Assembly: GCA_943787465.1 (NCBI GenBank) | Contig: CALSMN010000004.1 | Coordinates: 186,001 to 250,000, forward strand | Length of the DNA: 64,000 nt | Source: an uncultured Bacteroidia bacterium | GTDB lineage: Bacteria; Bacteroidota; Bacteroidia; NS11-12g; UBA9320 | Reading direction: 5' to 3' | Part shown: positions 1-8,824 of the stretch, in pieces | Layout of the letters: every line of letters starts with the position of its first letter | Numbering within the stretch: position 1 is the stretch's first letter | Notes under the pieces: generated by a model | Seen by the model: only the letters and a program-made list of their open reading frames with translations | Database searches by the model: none | What the model was told of the DNA's origin: nothing | Made by a program: the position numbers and the translations under genes

Positions 1-700
1 AACCATCGGATGATAACAAATGTGAAACTTGTTCCAATAAAGCTCCTAGCTTTTGCTCCAACTTCCAGCGTTCCCCTTTTGCGCCAATTCCATAAGCAGG
101 AGGATCTAATATAATCCCATTATATTTTTTTCCACGTTTCACTTCTCTGCTTACAAATTTTAGAGCATCCTCAACCACCCAACGTATCCCTTTTAAATTA
201 CAATGAGTTTGATTTTCATTGGCCCAACTCACTACTTGTTTTATTGAATCCACATGAACAACATCCAGATTTGCAGCCTTTGCAGCAAGACTTGCCCCAC
301 CGGTATAAGCAAACAAATTTAATACGCTCCCTTTTCCCTCAAAAGCTAATGATTTTTCATAGATGTAATCCCAATTCGCAGCTTGCTCTGGGAAAATACC
401 TACATGCTTAAATTGAGTGAAATTCAACTTCATTTTAATTCTATTATCTTGAATTCTGTAGTTAATAAACCAAGGCTTCAATTTATTTTGATGTTCCCAA
501 TTTCCCTGATGACTGCCTTCTTGAATGAATTTTGCCGTTTGGAGATTCGCCCACTCTTCTTTTGATAATCTCGGAGCCCAAATAGCTTGAGGTTCTGGTC
601 TGGCTAAAATCTGACTAGCGAATTTTTCTAATTTGTATCCATTACCTGAATCAATTAATTCATAATCTGTCCAATTTTCAGGGAAAATGGCTTTTATCAT
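1..700 (-). CDS. Class I SAM-dependent RNA methyltransferase, RlmI-like (partial, 3' end off the left edge)
   Basis: About 233 residues are visible, reading leftward from ATG at 700-698. The protein has an N-terminal segment of about 100 residues without a recognisable PUA domain, then a Rossmann methyltransferase core: motif I reads NLFAYTGGASL and motif IV reads LDPPAYG. This pattern is that of the RlmI/YccW-type 23S rRNA cytosine methyltransferases (Methyltrans_SAM family), which use S-adenosylmethionine. The start codon overlaps the stop of the upstream exonuclease gene as ATGA, so the two are probably translationally coupled. The C-terminus lies outside the window. The exact RNA target cannot be told; the family call is firm, the substrate is inferred. 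Confidence 0.8.
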   Translation of the reverse strand, partial: MIKAIFPENWTDYELIDSGNGYKLEKFASQILARPEPQAIWAPRLSKEEWANLQTAKFIQEGSHQGNWEHQNKLKPWFINYRIQDNRIKMKLNFTQFKHVGIFPEQAANWDYIYEKSLAFEGKGSVLNLFAYTGGASLAAKAANLDVVHVDSIKQVVSWANENQTHCNLKGIRWVVEDALKFVSREVKRGKKYNGIILDPPAYGIGAKGERWKLEQKLGALLEQVSHLLSSDG

Positions 701-1395
701 ATTATTATTATTTCTTGGGGTTGAAGAGGTTGTTGATTGATCATGTGCAAATATATGCTTGCAAGTGAGGCAACATCATTTTGGCAGTATTTTCGAATCC
801 TTTCCAAATTTCTATCCTGATAAAAAATATCGAAGACCATACTCCCATCTATGTCTTCTTTGGGTGAGGGAATATCAAATACAGCAGTCAATAGATCTAA
901 AGATGTGTAATTTTTAAAATCACCAAACTTCCATAGATTCATGGTATCAAGGTGCTTAACATCCCATGGCTTTTTACCAGCTAAATCTAACATATCTGGG
1001 ATAGGCAAACCCTGAATCATAATACGTCTACTCAAATAAGGAAAATCAAACTCTTTCCCATTATGTGCACATAAAAAATGATCTTTGGGGTTGTAATTTT
1101 TTTGCAACAATTCACAAAACTTAGTCAAAATTTCTTTCTCATCTTCTCCATAAAAACTAGTCATTCTAAACATCCTATCATCTTTTTTTAAGATCATAAA
1201 ACCTACAGAAATACATATAATTTTACCAAATTCTGCATAAATACCAGCACGTGGATATAGCGCTTCAGGCGACTCCTCATTTTGAGCAATCTGCTTTGCT
1301 TTTTTGTCCCATAATTTCTTCCATCGAGAATCCAGTGAATGATAATTCTCCTGTTGTGGAACTGTTTCTATGTCTAAAAATAAGATGTTTTCCAT
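697..1395 (-). CDS. Predicted 3'-5' exonuclease, PolB-like DnaQ fold
   Basis: The 232-residue protein has the three exonuclease motifs of the DnaQ/PolB proofreading fold: Exo I DIETV with Asp8 and Glu10, Exo II around AHNGKEFDFPYL, and Exo III around YCQNDVASLASIY. There is no polymerase domain, so it fits the stand-alone 'predicted 3'-5' exonuclease related to PolB' family found in Bacteroidota. It should cut DNA or RNA from the 3' end using two metal ions; the natural substrate is not known. It starts at ATG 1395 with a TAATTTTG -7 box 23 bases upstream and is coupled through ATGA to the methyltransferase gene that follows, which hints at a nucleic-acid processing pair. Confidence 0.85.
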   Translation of the reverse strand: MENILFLDIETVPQQENYHSLDSRWKKLWDKKAKQIAQNEESPEALYPRAGIYAEFGKIICISVGFMILKKDDRMFRMTSFYGEDEKEILTKFCELLQKNYNPKDHFLCAHNGKEFDFPYLSRRIMIQGLPIPDMLDLAGKKPWDVKHLDTMNLWKFGDFKNYTSLDLLTAVFDIPSPKEDIDGSMVFDIFYQDRNLERIRKYCQNDVASLASIYLHMINQQPLQPQEIIII

Positions 1396-1418
1396 ATGTA
1401 TTTGTCTCTATTACAATA

Positions 1419-1426
1419 CAAAATTA
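1419..1426 (-). promoter_or_regulatory. -7 promoter box TAATTTTG for the exonuclease-methyltransferase pair
   Basis: This is a perfect match to the Bacteroidota -7 consensus TAnnTTTG on the minus strand, 23 bases before the ATG at 1395. No experimental start is known. Confidence 0.6.
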
Positions 1427-1481
1427 GTTTTTGAAATAAGATGACACCCTATTTATCTGTTTAATAAATACCATAAATTTA

Positions 1482-1489
1482 TAATTTTG
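1482..1489 (+). promoter_or_regulatory. -7 promoter box TAATTTTG for the lamin-tail protein gene
   Basis: A perfect TAnnTTTG box ends 5 bases before ATG 1495. A GTG at 1489 in the same frame overlaps the last base of the box, so ATG 1495 is the better start and the mRNA is probably leaderless. Confidence 0.6.
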
Positions 1490-1494
1490 TGTCT

Positions 1495-2541
1495 ATGGAT
1501 TCTCTAAAAAATCAACTTTTATACCCCTCTACTATGGGTATATTTTTATTAACAAATATTTTATTTACCCTATGTCCGATTTCATCTTTTGGTCAATTAA
1601 GTGAACATTTTTCAGATGGTAATTTATCAAAGAATCCAACATGGCAAGGTGATGTTGAAAAATTTATAGTCACAAATAATTACCTCATTTCAAATAGTGA
1701 AACAACAAATGATATTTTCTATATCAGTACACCTAGTTATGCACTTGAAAAAACTCAATGGAATATCAAATTATCCATCGATTTTAAAACATCATCAGCC
1801 AATTATATCGATATATTTTTGGCCTCTGATAGTTCTAATCCAGCAAAAGAAACTCAAACGTATTTCATACGTCTAGGTGGCACAAAGGATGAAATCTCAT
1901 TATATAAAAAATCAGGAAACGAGACAAAGTTACTCATTGATGGTACTGACGGAAAGACAGAAAATATAACATTGGATTTAATAATTACGTTTAATCAAAA
2001 CATATGGGAACTTAAAGTAAATTATGATGATGGAAGCAACCCTGTAGTAGAAGGTACTTTTAGGGATAACCAGCCCATAGAATCCAATTATTTTAGCATA
2101 CTTATCAAACAAAGTACCCCAAGTTTTTTCTATAAGCATCGATTTCATGAAATTTATGTGGGACCCATTTTACGGGATATAAAACCGCCGAAAATTGACA
2201 GTACTCAAGTCATTAATTCAAATACACTGAAGCTATTTTTTAATGAATATATTGATACTACACAAACACTTTTTGAATTGAATCATCCAAAACAAAGACC
2301 TAATACTATAATTTTAAAAGACTCAACCGCAACCCTCACCTATCCGTATGAATTTTCAAATGGTAGGCACATACTACAGATAATTCATTTGAGAGATTTA
2401 GCAGGTAATAGGATAGATACCTTTGCATATATAACAATTGATAAAGCTCAAAAACCTAATCGGGGTGATGTTATTATCAATGAAATACACATAGACCCGT
2501 CACCACCTATTCACTTACCTGAAGCTGAATATATAGAATAA
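1495..2541 (+). CDS. Secreted lamin-tail-domain protein, N-terminal part of a frameshifted gene
   Basis: From ATG 1495 this reads 348 residues: a signal peptide ending near SSFGQ, a laminin-G/concanavalin-like beta domain, a short Ig-like segment (DIKPPKIDSTQV), then the opening of a lamin-tail domain (GDVIINEIHIDPSP...EYIE). The stop at 2539-2541 falls inside that domain. The missing continuation, beginning INPSSSDIELENC, is found one frame back from base 2541, so this and the next entry are one gene of about 866 residues broken by loss of a single base, most simply one T. It is either a recent pseudogene or a sequencing or assembly error. Lamin-tail proteins of Bacteroidota are usually exported surface proteins or nuclease-associated; the exact function is unknown. 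Confidence 0.75.
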   Translation: MDSLKNQLLYPSTMGIFLLTNILFTLCPISSFGQLSEHFSDGNLSKNPTWQGDVEKFIVTNNYLISNSETTNDIFYISTPSYALEKTQWNIKLSIDFKTSSANYIDIFLASDSSNPAKETQTYFIRLGGTKDEISLYKKSGNETKLLIDGTDGKTENITLDLIITFNQNIWELKVNYDDGSNPVVEGTFRDNQPIESNYFSILIKQSTPSFFYKHRFHEIYVGPILRDIKPPKIDSTQVINSNTLKLFFNEYIDTTQTLFELNHPKQRPNTIILKDSTATLTYPYEFSNGRHILQIIHLRDLAGNRIDTFAYITIDKAQKPNRGDVIINEIHIDPSPPIHLPEAEYIE

Positions 2542-2582
2542 TTAACCCTTCTTCCAGTGACATTGAATTAGAAAATTGTATT

Positions 2583-4085
2583 TTGTATGATGATAAATCA
2601 AGCATTAAACTACCCCAGCTAATAATACCCAAAAATACATATATGGTGCTTTGTGATGATTTAGACATCTCATTGTTCCAATCAATACCTCATACCGTTG
2701 GCATTAAAAGCCTTCCCACACTCAATAACACCAGCGATCAGCTAATCCTCAAAAATGAAAAAGGTGAACTTATAGACTCGCTGAGTTACACACAACATTT
2801 TTATGGAGATGAAACAAAAATGAATGGAGGATATTCATTAGAAAGAATCCATATGCAATCATCCTGCCCAGACCATAAAAACTGGATAGCCAGTCAACAT
2901 CCCGATGGTGGAACCCCTGGATTTGTAAACTCTGTATCCGATAAAATTATCGATTCATTACCTCCAAAAAATATTCAAATCACGAATGATAATTTAAAAA
3001 CAGTGACGCTTAAACTCGATGAAATAGCCGTAAATGAACAATTAGCAGAACCTAATAATTATCGTATTTTACCCGACAACCTATATCCAGAATATGTTTC
3101 TGTGCTTGACAATAATAAAGAAATACAGCTGACTTTTTCATCTACGCTACCCTCTCATTATATACTTCAATTATCCATAGCTGAACTTACGGATTGTTTT
3201 GGTAATATGGATTTTGACCAAACAGTTGAAATTATACCCATTCAAGAGCCCGTAACTGGGGATATACTGATTAATGAAATTTTATTTAACCCTTTACCCA
3301 AAGGTGTAGATTTTATTGAATTATATAATATTAGTGATAAATATATTTCGCTGAATACACTTCAATTTAAGGTATATAAAAATGCCCAACTCAGTCAAAA
3401 AATTACTTTAGAAACGTCGCAAGCAATTGGTCCAAAACAATATATCACCCTGACTATTGACTCTTTACTTCTAAAAAATGACTATCCCCTAGCAATACAA
3501 ATACAAGAGCTGCCAAAAATTCCAGAAATGAATAATACTGAGGGGATTATTAGTTTATATACTTCAGCTGATCATTTCATGGATTCCATTCATTATCACG
3601 AGAATCAACATTTCGCATTACTCAATGATTATGATGGTGTGAGTTTAGAAAGAATAAACTTCGGTGGTAAAGGCCATGACCCTCACCAGTGGCATTCCGC
3701 TAGTAGTGAAGTCGGATATGCAACACCTGGAAATAAAAACTCCCAATTTATTTCAGATGAAGAACAAAAGTTAGAATTCAATCTATCTTCAAAATTTGTA
3801 TCCCCTGATGGTGATGGCTATGAAGATTATTTAGCTCTTAAATACCATCTAAAAGCACTAGGATATATACTCAATGGTTATATTTACAACCTTTCTGGTT
3901 TTTTAATGCATCAACCCTTTAACAATATTTCTATAGGTTCTCATGGACTCCTAAAATGGGATGGGGTTTTAAATGATGGAAGTAAATTGCCCATTGGCAA
4001 CTATATCCTGCAGGTTGAAGCATTTAATTCTACTGGAGAAGTGATTCGAAAAAAAATAGCATTTGGAATCCTAGGAACTTTTTAA
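2583..4085 (+). CDS. Secreted lamin-tail-domain protein, C-terminal part of the frameshifted gene
   Basis: Open from about 2541 in the third frame. It completes the first lamin-tail domain (ending GGTPGFVNS), continues with an Ig-like linker, has a second complete lamin-tail domain starting GDILINEILFNP and ending ATPGNKNS, and finishes with a FlgD-Ig-like domain (SPDGDGYEDYLALKY ... KWDGVLNDGSKLPIGNY). A C-terminal domain of this kind is common on Bacteroidota exported proteins and may serve T9SS or gliding-type secretion. No convincing start codon opens this piece: TTG at 2583 sits in mid-domain. It would be translated only if the frameshift is absent in the cell. murQ follows 9 bases later. 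Confidence 0.75.
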   Translation: MYDDKSSIKLPQLIIPKNTYMVLCDDLDISLFQSIPHTVGIKSLPTLNNTSDQLILKNEKGELIDSLSYTQHFYGDETKMNGGYSLERIHMQSSCPDHKNWIASQHPDGGTPGFVNSVSDKIIDSLPPKNIQITNDNLKTVTLKLDEIAVNEQLAEPNNYRILPDNLYPEYVSVLDNNKEIQLTFSSTLPSHYILQLSIAELTDCFGNMDFDQTVEIIPIQEPVTGDILINEILFNPLPKGVDFIELYNISDKYISLNTLQFKVYKNAQLSQKITLETSQAIGPKQYITLTIDSLLLKNDYPLAIQIQELPKIPEMNNTEGIISLYTSADHFMDSIHYHENQHFALLNDYDGVSLERINFGGKGHDPHQWHSASSEVGYATPGNKNSQFISDEEQKLEFNLSSKFVSPDGDGYEDYLALKYHLKALGYILNGYIYNLSGFLMHQPFNNISIGSHGLLKWDGVLNDGSKLPIGNYILQVEAFNSTGEVIRKKIAFGILGTF

Positions 4086-4094
4086 AATACAATC

Positions 4095-4901
4095 ATGCTA
4101 ATCACTGAGAAACCATCCGATTATGATAACTTAGAGAAAAAATCTACACTTGAATTATTAATTGGCATCAATAAAGAAGACCAAAGTGTAGCTTTCGCCA
4201 TTGAAAAAGAAATATCCTCTATTCAAAAACTGATTGAAGCAGCTTATAAAACCATGCAAAATGGAGGACGTTTATTTTATGTAGGAAGCGGAACAAGCGG
4301 TCGAATTGGCATTATAGATGCTAGCGAATGCCCGCCAACTTATGGCGTAGATCCAGGATTAGTTGTGGGCATCATTGCCGGTGGGGATCAAGCGATCAGA
4401 AATGCGGTAGAAAATGCTGAGGATGATCTACTACAAGGATGGTATGACTTAGAAAAGCATCACATAAATTCATCGGATTTTGTAATTGGCATAAGTGCTA
4501 GTGGAACTGCACCGTATGTTATAGGTGCTTTAGAACAATGTAAAATTCATGGAATTATTACAGGCTCAATAGCATGTAACAAGCAAAGTAAAATTGGCAC
4601 AATAGCCCATCACCCTGTAGAGGCTGTAGTAGGCCCTGAATTTGTTACAGGCAGTACCCGAATGAAAAGTGGAACAGCTCAAAAACTCATTCTGAACATG
4701 ATAAGTACTACTCTAATGATTAAACTTGGACATGTTCAAGGAAATCAAATGGTAGACATGCAATTGAGTAATAAAAAATTGGTAAAACGTGGTACACGCA
4801 TGATTATGGAACAAACAGGTTTAGATGAATACACTGCTCATGATCTTTTAGTTAAATATAGAAGTGTTCGAAAAGCAGTTGAACATGCCGCTAATTGGTA
4901 A
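4095..4901 (+). CDS. murQ: N-acetylmuramic acid 6-phosphate etherase
   Basis: MurQ removes D-lactate from N-acetylmuramic acid 6-phosphate to give N-acetylglucosamine 6-phosphate, in cytoplasmic peptidoglycan recycling. The 268-residue protein has the SIS-type phosphosugar fold: FYVGSGTSGRIG binds the sugar phosphate, DASECPPTYG carries Glu78 (equivalent to the catalytic Glu83 of the E. coli enzyme), and a second acid lies at about Glu109. The segment GSTRMKSGTAQK is also typical. It is about 30 residues shorter than E. coli MurQ, mainly at the ends. It follows the frameshifted gene by 9 bases and nearly abuts the convergent DUF4139 gene. A second recycling enzyme, Mpl, lies near the right edge. 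Confidence 0.95.
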   Translation: MLITEKPSDYDNLEKKSTLELLIGINKEDQSVAFAIEKEISSIQKLIEAAYKTMQNGGRLFYVGSGTSGRIGIIDASECPPTYGVDPGLVVGIIAGGDQAIRNAVENAEDDLLQGWYDLEKHHINSSDFVIGISASGTAPYVIGALEQCKIHGIITGSIACNKQSKIGTIAHHPVEAVVGPEFVTGSTRMKSGTAQKLILNMISTTLMIKLGHVQGNQMVDMQLSNKKLVKRGTRMIMEQTGLDEYTAHDLLVKYRSVRKAVEHAANW

Positions 4902-4903
4902 TA

Positions 4904-6559
4904 TTATAATATCAAGACTTCATCTTTGGGATATTTGATAGAAAATCCATAATTAAATGATTTCTTTTCGTAACCTTTCAAATCAATTTCCCAGGATATT
5001 GTCCCTGAATTTTTATTGAGCTTGCCTCCACCATTAGTTGATTGAACTTCTATTTTATCATTTTTACTCACGGGTATATGATCCTCAATAATCAACGATA
5101 TATCGCCTCTATTTTTATTTTTTATTGATATCTCATAATCGGCTAAATACACCTTGGCATTTTCTATGAGCTTATTTTTAGTTTGAGTGTCAATCATTTT
5201 TCGTTCCACATAAATGCTTCTGTCCCTGCCCATTGATACATCCAGAGTATCCTCCAATATACTAGGATTTAGGACTGTTTTACCAATAAAAGTATTGCCA
5301 TAATATATATTAGCCTCCCCCATCAACAAATCTAGTGATTCCCATCCTGTTAAACGGGCTACCACAAAAGCGTCTTTATCCAGTTTTGGAACAAGGTATA
5401 ATTGAAATGAAGTTGGAATCGTTTCTTTTTTTAAATCCATGTAGTGAAATTTACCATTAGATGATACATGCATAGGAACATTGATTTCGAAAGCAACTGA
5501 ACTAAAGTTCTGAACCTTGTTCGTATATTCATATAGTAGATCTGCTTTTTCCTTTGCTCCTAAATCAAATTGAACATCCTCAAGAGATTCTGTTGCAACT
5601 TCTTTCACATATAATGCCTTTTTTACTCGATTTTGATTAACAAAACGTTGAAAATTAACAAACCAAACAGGTAGTACTGGTTTGGTATTCCCTTGATTTG
5701 GATTAGCGTTTGAAATTGTTATCTTCACATTTTCCCACTCCTCACCGGTATTTTGATATACTTGAGCTTTATAAATCAAAGTAATATCGGATTGGTGATT
5801 TTTTGCTATCAAATCATATTGTGGATTCCACCCCGCATTGCCTACTAAATAATTTAGTTTAATTATCCCTTTACTCGCAAGTTTACTATAAACCGTCACG
5901 ATCACTTGGTGGTGATACACTTGAGTAGGTTGTATATTGTGATTCTGTATCTGATCTTCAATAGACTTTAGTTCCTCTTTAAGCATTTGATGATGATCAT
6001 TCATCATTTTTGATTTCACAGAAAGTAAATATTTCATTTGCGCCAATTCATTAAGCTCTTTTCTTAATAATCGAATTGTCCCCTCCAAGAGTTCAATTGA
6101 ATCGTGATTAGAGTTTCCTTTCATCAACTGATGTCCCAAAATCAGATTTCGTTCTTTTTCAATAGCATACATCAAATCTTGATTTTTTTGTAAACGCAAA
6201 TTACTCAGGTAGATAGAATCTTCCAATGCTGTTTTTCGATTCAGAATTTGTTTGGTAACTACAGGTTTTTTGACACTTTGAGGCTGCATATAATACCTGT
6301 ATTGCGTGTTCAATATTGTGAAGTCTCCCTCACCTGAAGCTTGTATACTCGCTGTATTAATAGAAGGTGAAACATCATTAAAAATGAGGTATGACGTCCC
6401 TTGAGGAATGGAAACAGAGGACTCTTTAAATAGTTGGGCATTTTGCATAAATACCGTGACACTTTTCAAACGATCCTTTACAATAACCTCTTGATCTTCA
6501 GCTTTTAGTTGATTGATAAAGAATAGTGAGGTTAGAACGATATAAACTATTTTTTTCAT
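4904..6559 (-). CDS. DUF4139/DUF4140 protein, MuiA-like, exported
   Basis: The 551-residue protein begins with a signal peptide (MKKIVYIVLTSLFFINQLKA), then a DUF4140 N-terminal domain (KSVTVFMQNAQLFKESSV), a coiled-coil stretch at roughly residues 90-200, and a DUF4139 beta-rich C-terminal domain (YLVGNAGWNPQYDLIAK, then WENVKITISNANPN). This layout is that of the family annotated 'mucoidy inhibitor MuiA'; its biochemical role is not established. An in-frame TTG lies five codons upstream, but ATG 6559 places the signal peptide correctly. A TAnnTTTG-like box (AAATTTTG) lies just upstream. It converges on murQ with a 2-base gap. Confidence 0.85.
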   Translation of the reverse strand: MKKIVYIVLTSLFFINQLKAEDQEVIVKDRLKSVTVFMQNAQLFKESSVSIPQGTSYLIFNDVSPSINTASIQASGEGDFTILNTQYRYYMQPQSVKKPVVTKQILNRKTALEDSIYLSNLRLQKNQDLMYAIEKERNLILGHQLMKGNSNHDSIELLEGTIRLLRKELNELAQMKYLLSVKSKMMNDHHQMLKEELKSIEDQIQNHNIQPTQVYHHQVIVTVYSKLASKGIIKLNYLVGNAGWNPQYDLIAKNHQSDITLIYKAQVYQNTGEEWENVKITISNANPNQGNTKPVLPVWFVNFQRFVNQNRVKKALYVKEVATESLEDVQFDLGAKEKADLLYEYTNKVQNFSSVAFEINVPMHVSSNGKFHYMDLKKETIPTSFQLYLVPKLDKDAFVVARLTGWESLDLLMGEANIYYGNTFIGKTVLNPSILEDTLDVSMGRDRSIYVERKMIDTQTKNKLIENAKVYLADYEISIKNKNRGDISLIIEDHIPVSKNDKIEVQSTNGGGKLNKNSGTISWEIDLKGYEKKSFNYGFSIKYPKDEVLIL

Positions 6560-6674
6560 AGTAGTTAATATCAAAATTTTTCAAAAGGTAAATGCTCGGT
6601 AAAAAAAATAAAACCCACAATATTTTTTTAATGGAAAAAGCCTTAAAATTCGACTAGTATTATAGGGTCTATAT

Positions 6675-6682
6675 TAAATTCG
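6675..6682 (+). promoter_or_regulatory. -7-like box TAAATTCG for the ferredoxin gene
   Basis: A TAnnTTCG variant of the Bacteroidota box ends 4 bases before GTG 6687. The same octamer precedes the VOC gene (13458) and mpl (63675, minus strand). Confidence 0.5.
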
Positions 6683-6686
6683 CAAG

Positions 6687-7019
6687 GTGAAAGATTTAAT
6701 CACGCTATTTGTTACAGATTTAAATGGCATCCAACATGAAATAACAGCACCTACAGACATGGGATTAAATGTCATGGAAGCTATACGACTAAATGAAATT
6801 CCAATTAAAGCAACGTGCGGAGGAATGGCCATGTGTGCAACATGTAATTGTATAATTAAAAGTGATCATGCTCTCGTTGAAATGAGTGAAGATGAGGAAG
6901 CAATGCTTGATGAAGCATTCGTTTTAGATATTAAAGGCAGTAGACTAATGTGTCAAATACCAGTTGCTGAAAATATCAATGGGTTAATTGTCCAAATGGG
7001 AGACCTCACTAGTGATTGA
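6687..7019 (+). CDS. [2Fe-2S] ferredoxin, adrenodoxin type
   Basis: A 110-residue electron carrier with the vertebrate-type/adrenodoxin cluster motif C-x5-C-x2-C (ATCGGMAMCATC) and the fourth cysteine about 40 residues later in RLMCQIP. The acidic stretch EMSEDEEAMLDEA is the usual partner-binding surface. Such ferredoxins pass single electrons to monooxygenases, Fe-S assembly or biosynthetic enzymes; the partner here is not evident. The start is GTG, 4 bases after a TAAATTCG box, suggesting a leaderless message. It stands alone between a divergent DUF4139 gene and the ribosomal operon. Confidence 0.93.
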   Translation: MKDLITLFVTDLNGIQHEITAPTDMGLNVMEAIRLNEIPIKATCGGMAMCATCNCIIKSDHALVEMSEDEEAMLDEAFVLDIKGSRLMCQIPVAENINGLIVQMGDLTSD

Positions 7020-7142
7020 GAATTTATACTGATAAATGTCAAATAAATTTCAATTTACCATAGGAAGCATGATCTATACAAAGCCGTGGTAAAAGCAAAT
7101 TATTATTTGAATTTATTTATTTGAATTTAAACATCAAAAAGT

Positions 7143-7150
7143 TACATTTG
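7143..7150 (+). promoter_or_regulatory. -7 promoter box TACATTTG of the rplM-rpsI-rpsB-tsf operon
   Basis: A perfect TAnnTTTG box 33 bases before GTG 7184. Its presence argues against the longer reading frame that starts upstream at 7121. Confidence 0.65.
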
Positions 7151-7183
7151 CAGCCCTATTTTCAAGATTATAAACAAACAATT

Positions 7184-7627
7184 GTGGATACATTATCATA
7201 CAAAACCATATCAGCCAACAGCAAAACTGTTAATAAACAGTGGGTTGTAGTAAACGCTGAGGGAAAAACACTTGGTCGTTTTTGCTCTGAAGTTGCAAAG
7301 CTTCTTCGCGGAAAAAACAAAACAAATTACACTCCTCATGTAGATTGCGGAGACAATGTAATTGTAATTAATGCTGAAAAAATAACATTATCAGGAAACA
7401 AGATGGATACCAAAGAGTATGAAACTTTTAGTGGATATCCAGGCGGACGTCGAGTTACCCTTGCTAAAGATTTATTAGCTCGAAAACCAATCAATTTAAT
7501 TGAAAGAGGTGTTCGAGGCATGTTACCAAAAAATAGATTAGGTAGAAAACTATTTACCAATATGCATGTATTTGTAGGATCTGATCATCCACATGCTGCT
7601 CAAAAACCAATTCAATTAGAGATTTAA
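7184..7627 (+). CDS. rplM: 50S ribosomal protein L13
   Basis: L13 is an early-assembling protein of the large subunit. From GTG 7184 the protein is 147 residues and begins with DTLSYKTISAN, the usual Bacteroidota L13 N-terminus; the frame is open further upstream, but that extension has no family counterpart and would contain the promoter box at 7143. Family signatures include WVVVNAEGKTLGRF, HVDCGDNVIVINAEKI and ERGVRGMLPKNRLG. It is followed 7 bases later by rpsI, the standard pairing, and both are probably co-transcribed with rpsB and tsf. Confidence 0.96.
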   Translation: MDTLSYKTISANSKTVNKQWVVVNAEGKTLGRFCSEVAKLLRGKNKTNYTPHVDCGDNVIVINAEKITLSGNKMDTKEYETFSGYPGGRRVTLAKDLLARKPINLIERGVRGMLPKNRLGRKLFTNMHVFVGSDHPHAAQKPIQLEI

Positions 7628-7634
7628 TTAATAT

Positions 7635-8021
7635 ATGAACGTTATAAATACAATTGGGAGAAGAAAATCATCAGTAGCTCGTGTATACATGAGCGAAGGT
7701 AAAGGTGCTATAATGGTCAATGAAAGACCATTAGAAGAGTACTTTGCTTCTCAAGAATCTGTATATTATGTAAACCTTCCGCTCACTGTTTGTGATGCGA
7801 TTGGTAAGTATGATATACAAGTTAATGTGGATGGTGGTGGTACCACTGGACAAGCAGATGCCATTAAACTAGCAATAGCTCGAGCTTTGGTTGAAGCAGA
7901 TTCAGAAAATAAACCAGCCCTGAGAGCAAAAGGTTTAATGACAAGAGATTCTCGTTCTGTAGAACGAAAGAAACCAGGTCAACCAAAAGCAAGAAAGAAA
8001 ACACAATTTAGCAAGCGTTAA
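7635..8021 (+). CDS. rpsI: 30S ribosomal protein S9
   Basis: S9 (128 residues) is a small-subunit head protein whose C-terminal tail reaches the P-site tRNA. It shows the N-terminal [11 protein letters not shown] motif, the central [21 protein letters not shown] segment and the basic tail ending QFSKR, whose final Arg contacts the tRNA anticodon loop in known ribosomes. Spacing to rplM is 7 bases and to rpsB 4 bases, so the set forms one operon. Confidence 0.97.
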   Translation: MNVINTIGRRKSSVARVYMSEGKGAIMVNERPLEEYFASQESVYYVNLPLTVCDAIGKYDIQVNVDGGGTTGQADAIKLAIARALVEADSENKPALRAKGLMTRDSRSVERKKPGQPKARKKTQFSKR

Positions 8022-8025
8022 TAGT

Positions 8026-8784
8026 ATGGGAATTAGTACAGAAAAATTATTAGAAGCAGGTGTTCATTTTGGTCACCTCACCAGTAAATGGAATCCAAAA
8101 ATGGCTCCATACATATTTATGGAGCAAAATGGTATTCACATCATTGATTTGAATAAAACCTCTGCAAAACTGGAAGAAGCTAAGCATGCTATTCAAAATA
8201 TTGCACGTACCGGACGCAAAGTGATGTTTGTTGCAACCAAAAAACAAGCTAAAGATATTTTAGAGGAAAATGCGACCCGCGTCAATATGCCTTTCGTATC
8301 TCAGCGTTGGTTGGGAGGAATGCTAACCAACTTTGCAACAGTTCGTAAATCTATCAAAAAAATGCAGGCCATTGAAAAAATGAAAACTGATGGTACATTT
8401 GATAATATGAACAAAAAAGAGCGATTAATGAAAACCCGTGAACAAGAGAAATTAAATCGTGTTCTAGGTGGAATTGAAAATCTTAATCGTATCCCATCTG
8501 CATTATTTGTTGTAGACATCAAACGTGAGCATATCGCTGTTAAAGAAGCACAGAAATTAAATATTCCAATCTTTGCAATCGTGGACACTAACTCTGATCC
8601 AACAAAAGTTGATTTCCCAATTCCTGGAAATGACGATTCTGCAAAATCGCTTCATATCCTATGTACAGAAATTACAGATGCAATTGCTGCTGGACTAGAA
8701 GAAAGAGCTCAAGCTAAGGAACAGGCCAAAAAAGATGAGCCTGTAACCCAAGAAGCGACACCTGATTCTTCAAGCCAAGCCTAG
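8026..8784 (+). CDS. rpsB: 30S ribosomal protein S2
   Basis: S2 (252 residues) binds late on the back of the small subunit and recruits S1 in many bacteria. The sequence has the S2 signatures [22 protein letters not shown] and [20 protein letters not shown], and [14 protein letters not shown]. The C-terminal tail after about residue 225 is charged and low in complexity ([14 protein letters not shown]), typical of Bacteroidota S2. It sits between rpsI and tsf in the standard order; the 40-base AT-rich gap to tsf contains no clear terminator. Confidence 0.97.
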   Translation: MGISTEKLLEAGVHFGHLTSKWNPKMAPYIFMEQNGIHIIDLNKTSAKLEEAKHAIQNIARTGRKVMFVATKKQAKDILEENATRVNMPFVSQRWLGGMLTNFATVRKSIKKMQAIEKMKTDGTFDNMNKKERLMKTREQEKLNRVLGGIENLNRIPSALFVVDIKREHIAVKEAQKLNIPIFAIVDTNSDPTKVDFPIPGNDDSAKSLHILCTEITDAIAAGLEERAQAKEQAKKDEPVTQEATPDSSSQA

Positions 8785-8824
8785 TATTAGTTTTTAATTT
8801 TATTTTTTTAAATCAATATAAATC

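Noticed and set aside
2536-2545. Programmed -1 frameshift in the lamin-tail gene
   Set aside because: No slippery X-XXY-YYZ heptamer or downstream structure is visible at the shift; a single missing base explains it better.
7151-7183. Ribosomal-protein leader structure before rplM
   Set aside because: The untranslated stretch after the -7 box is only about 30 bases and shows no stable hairpin.
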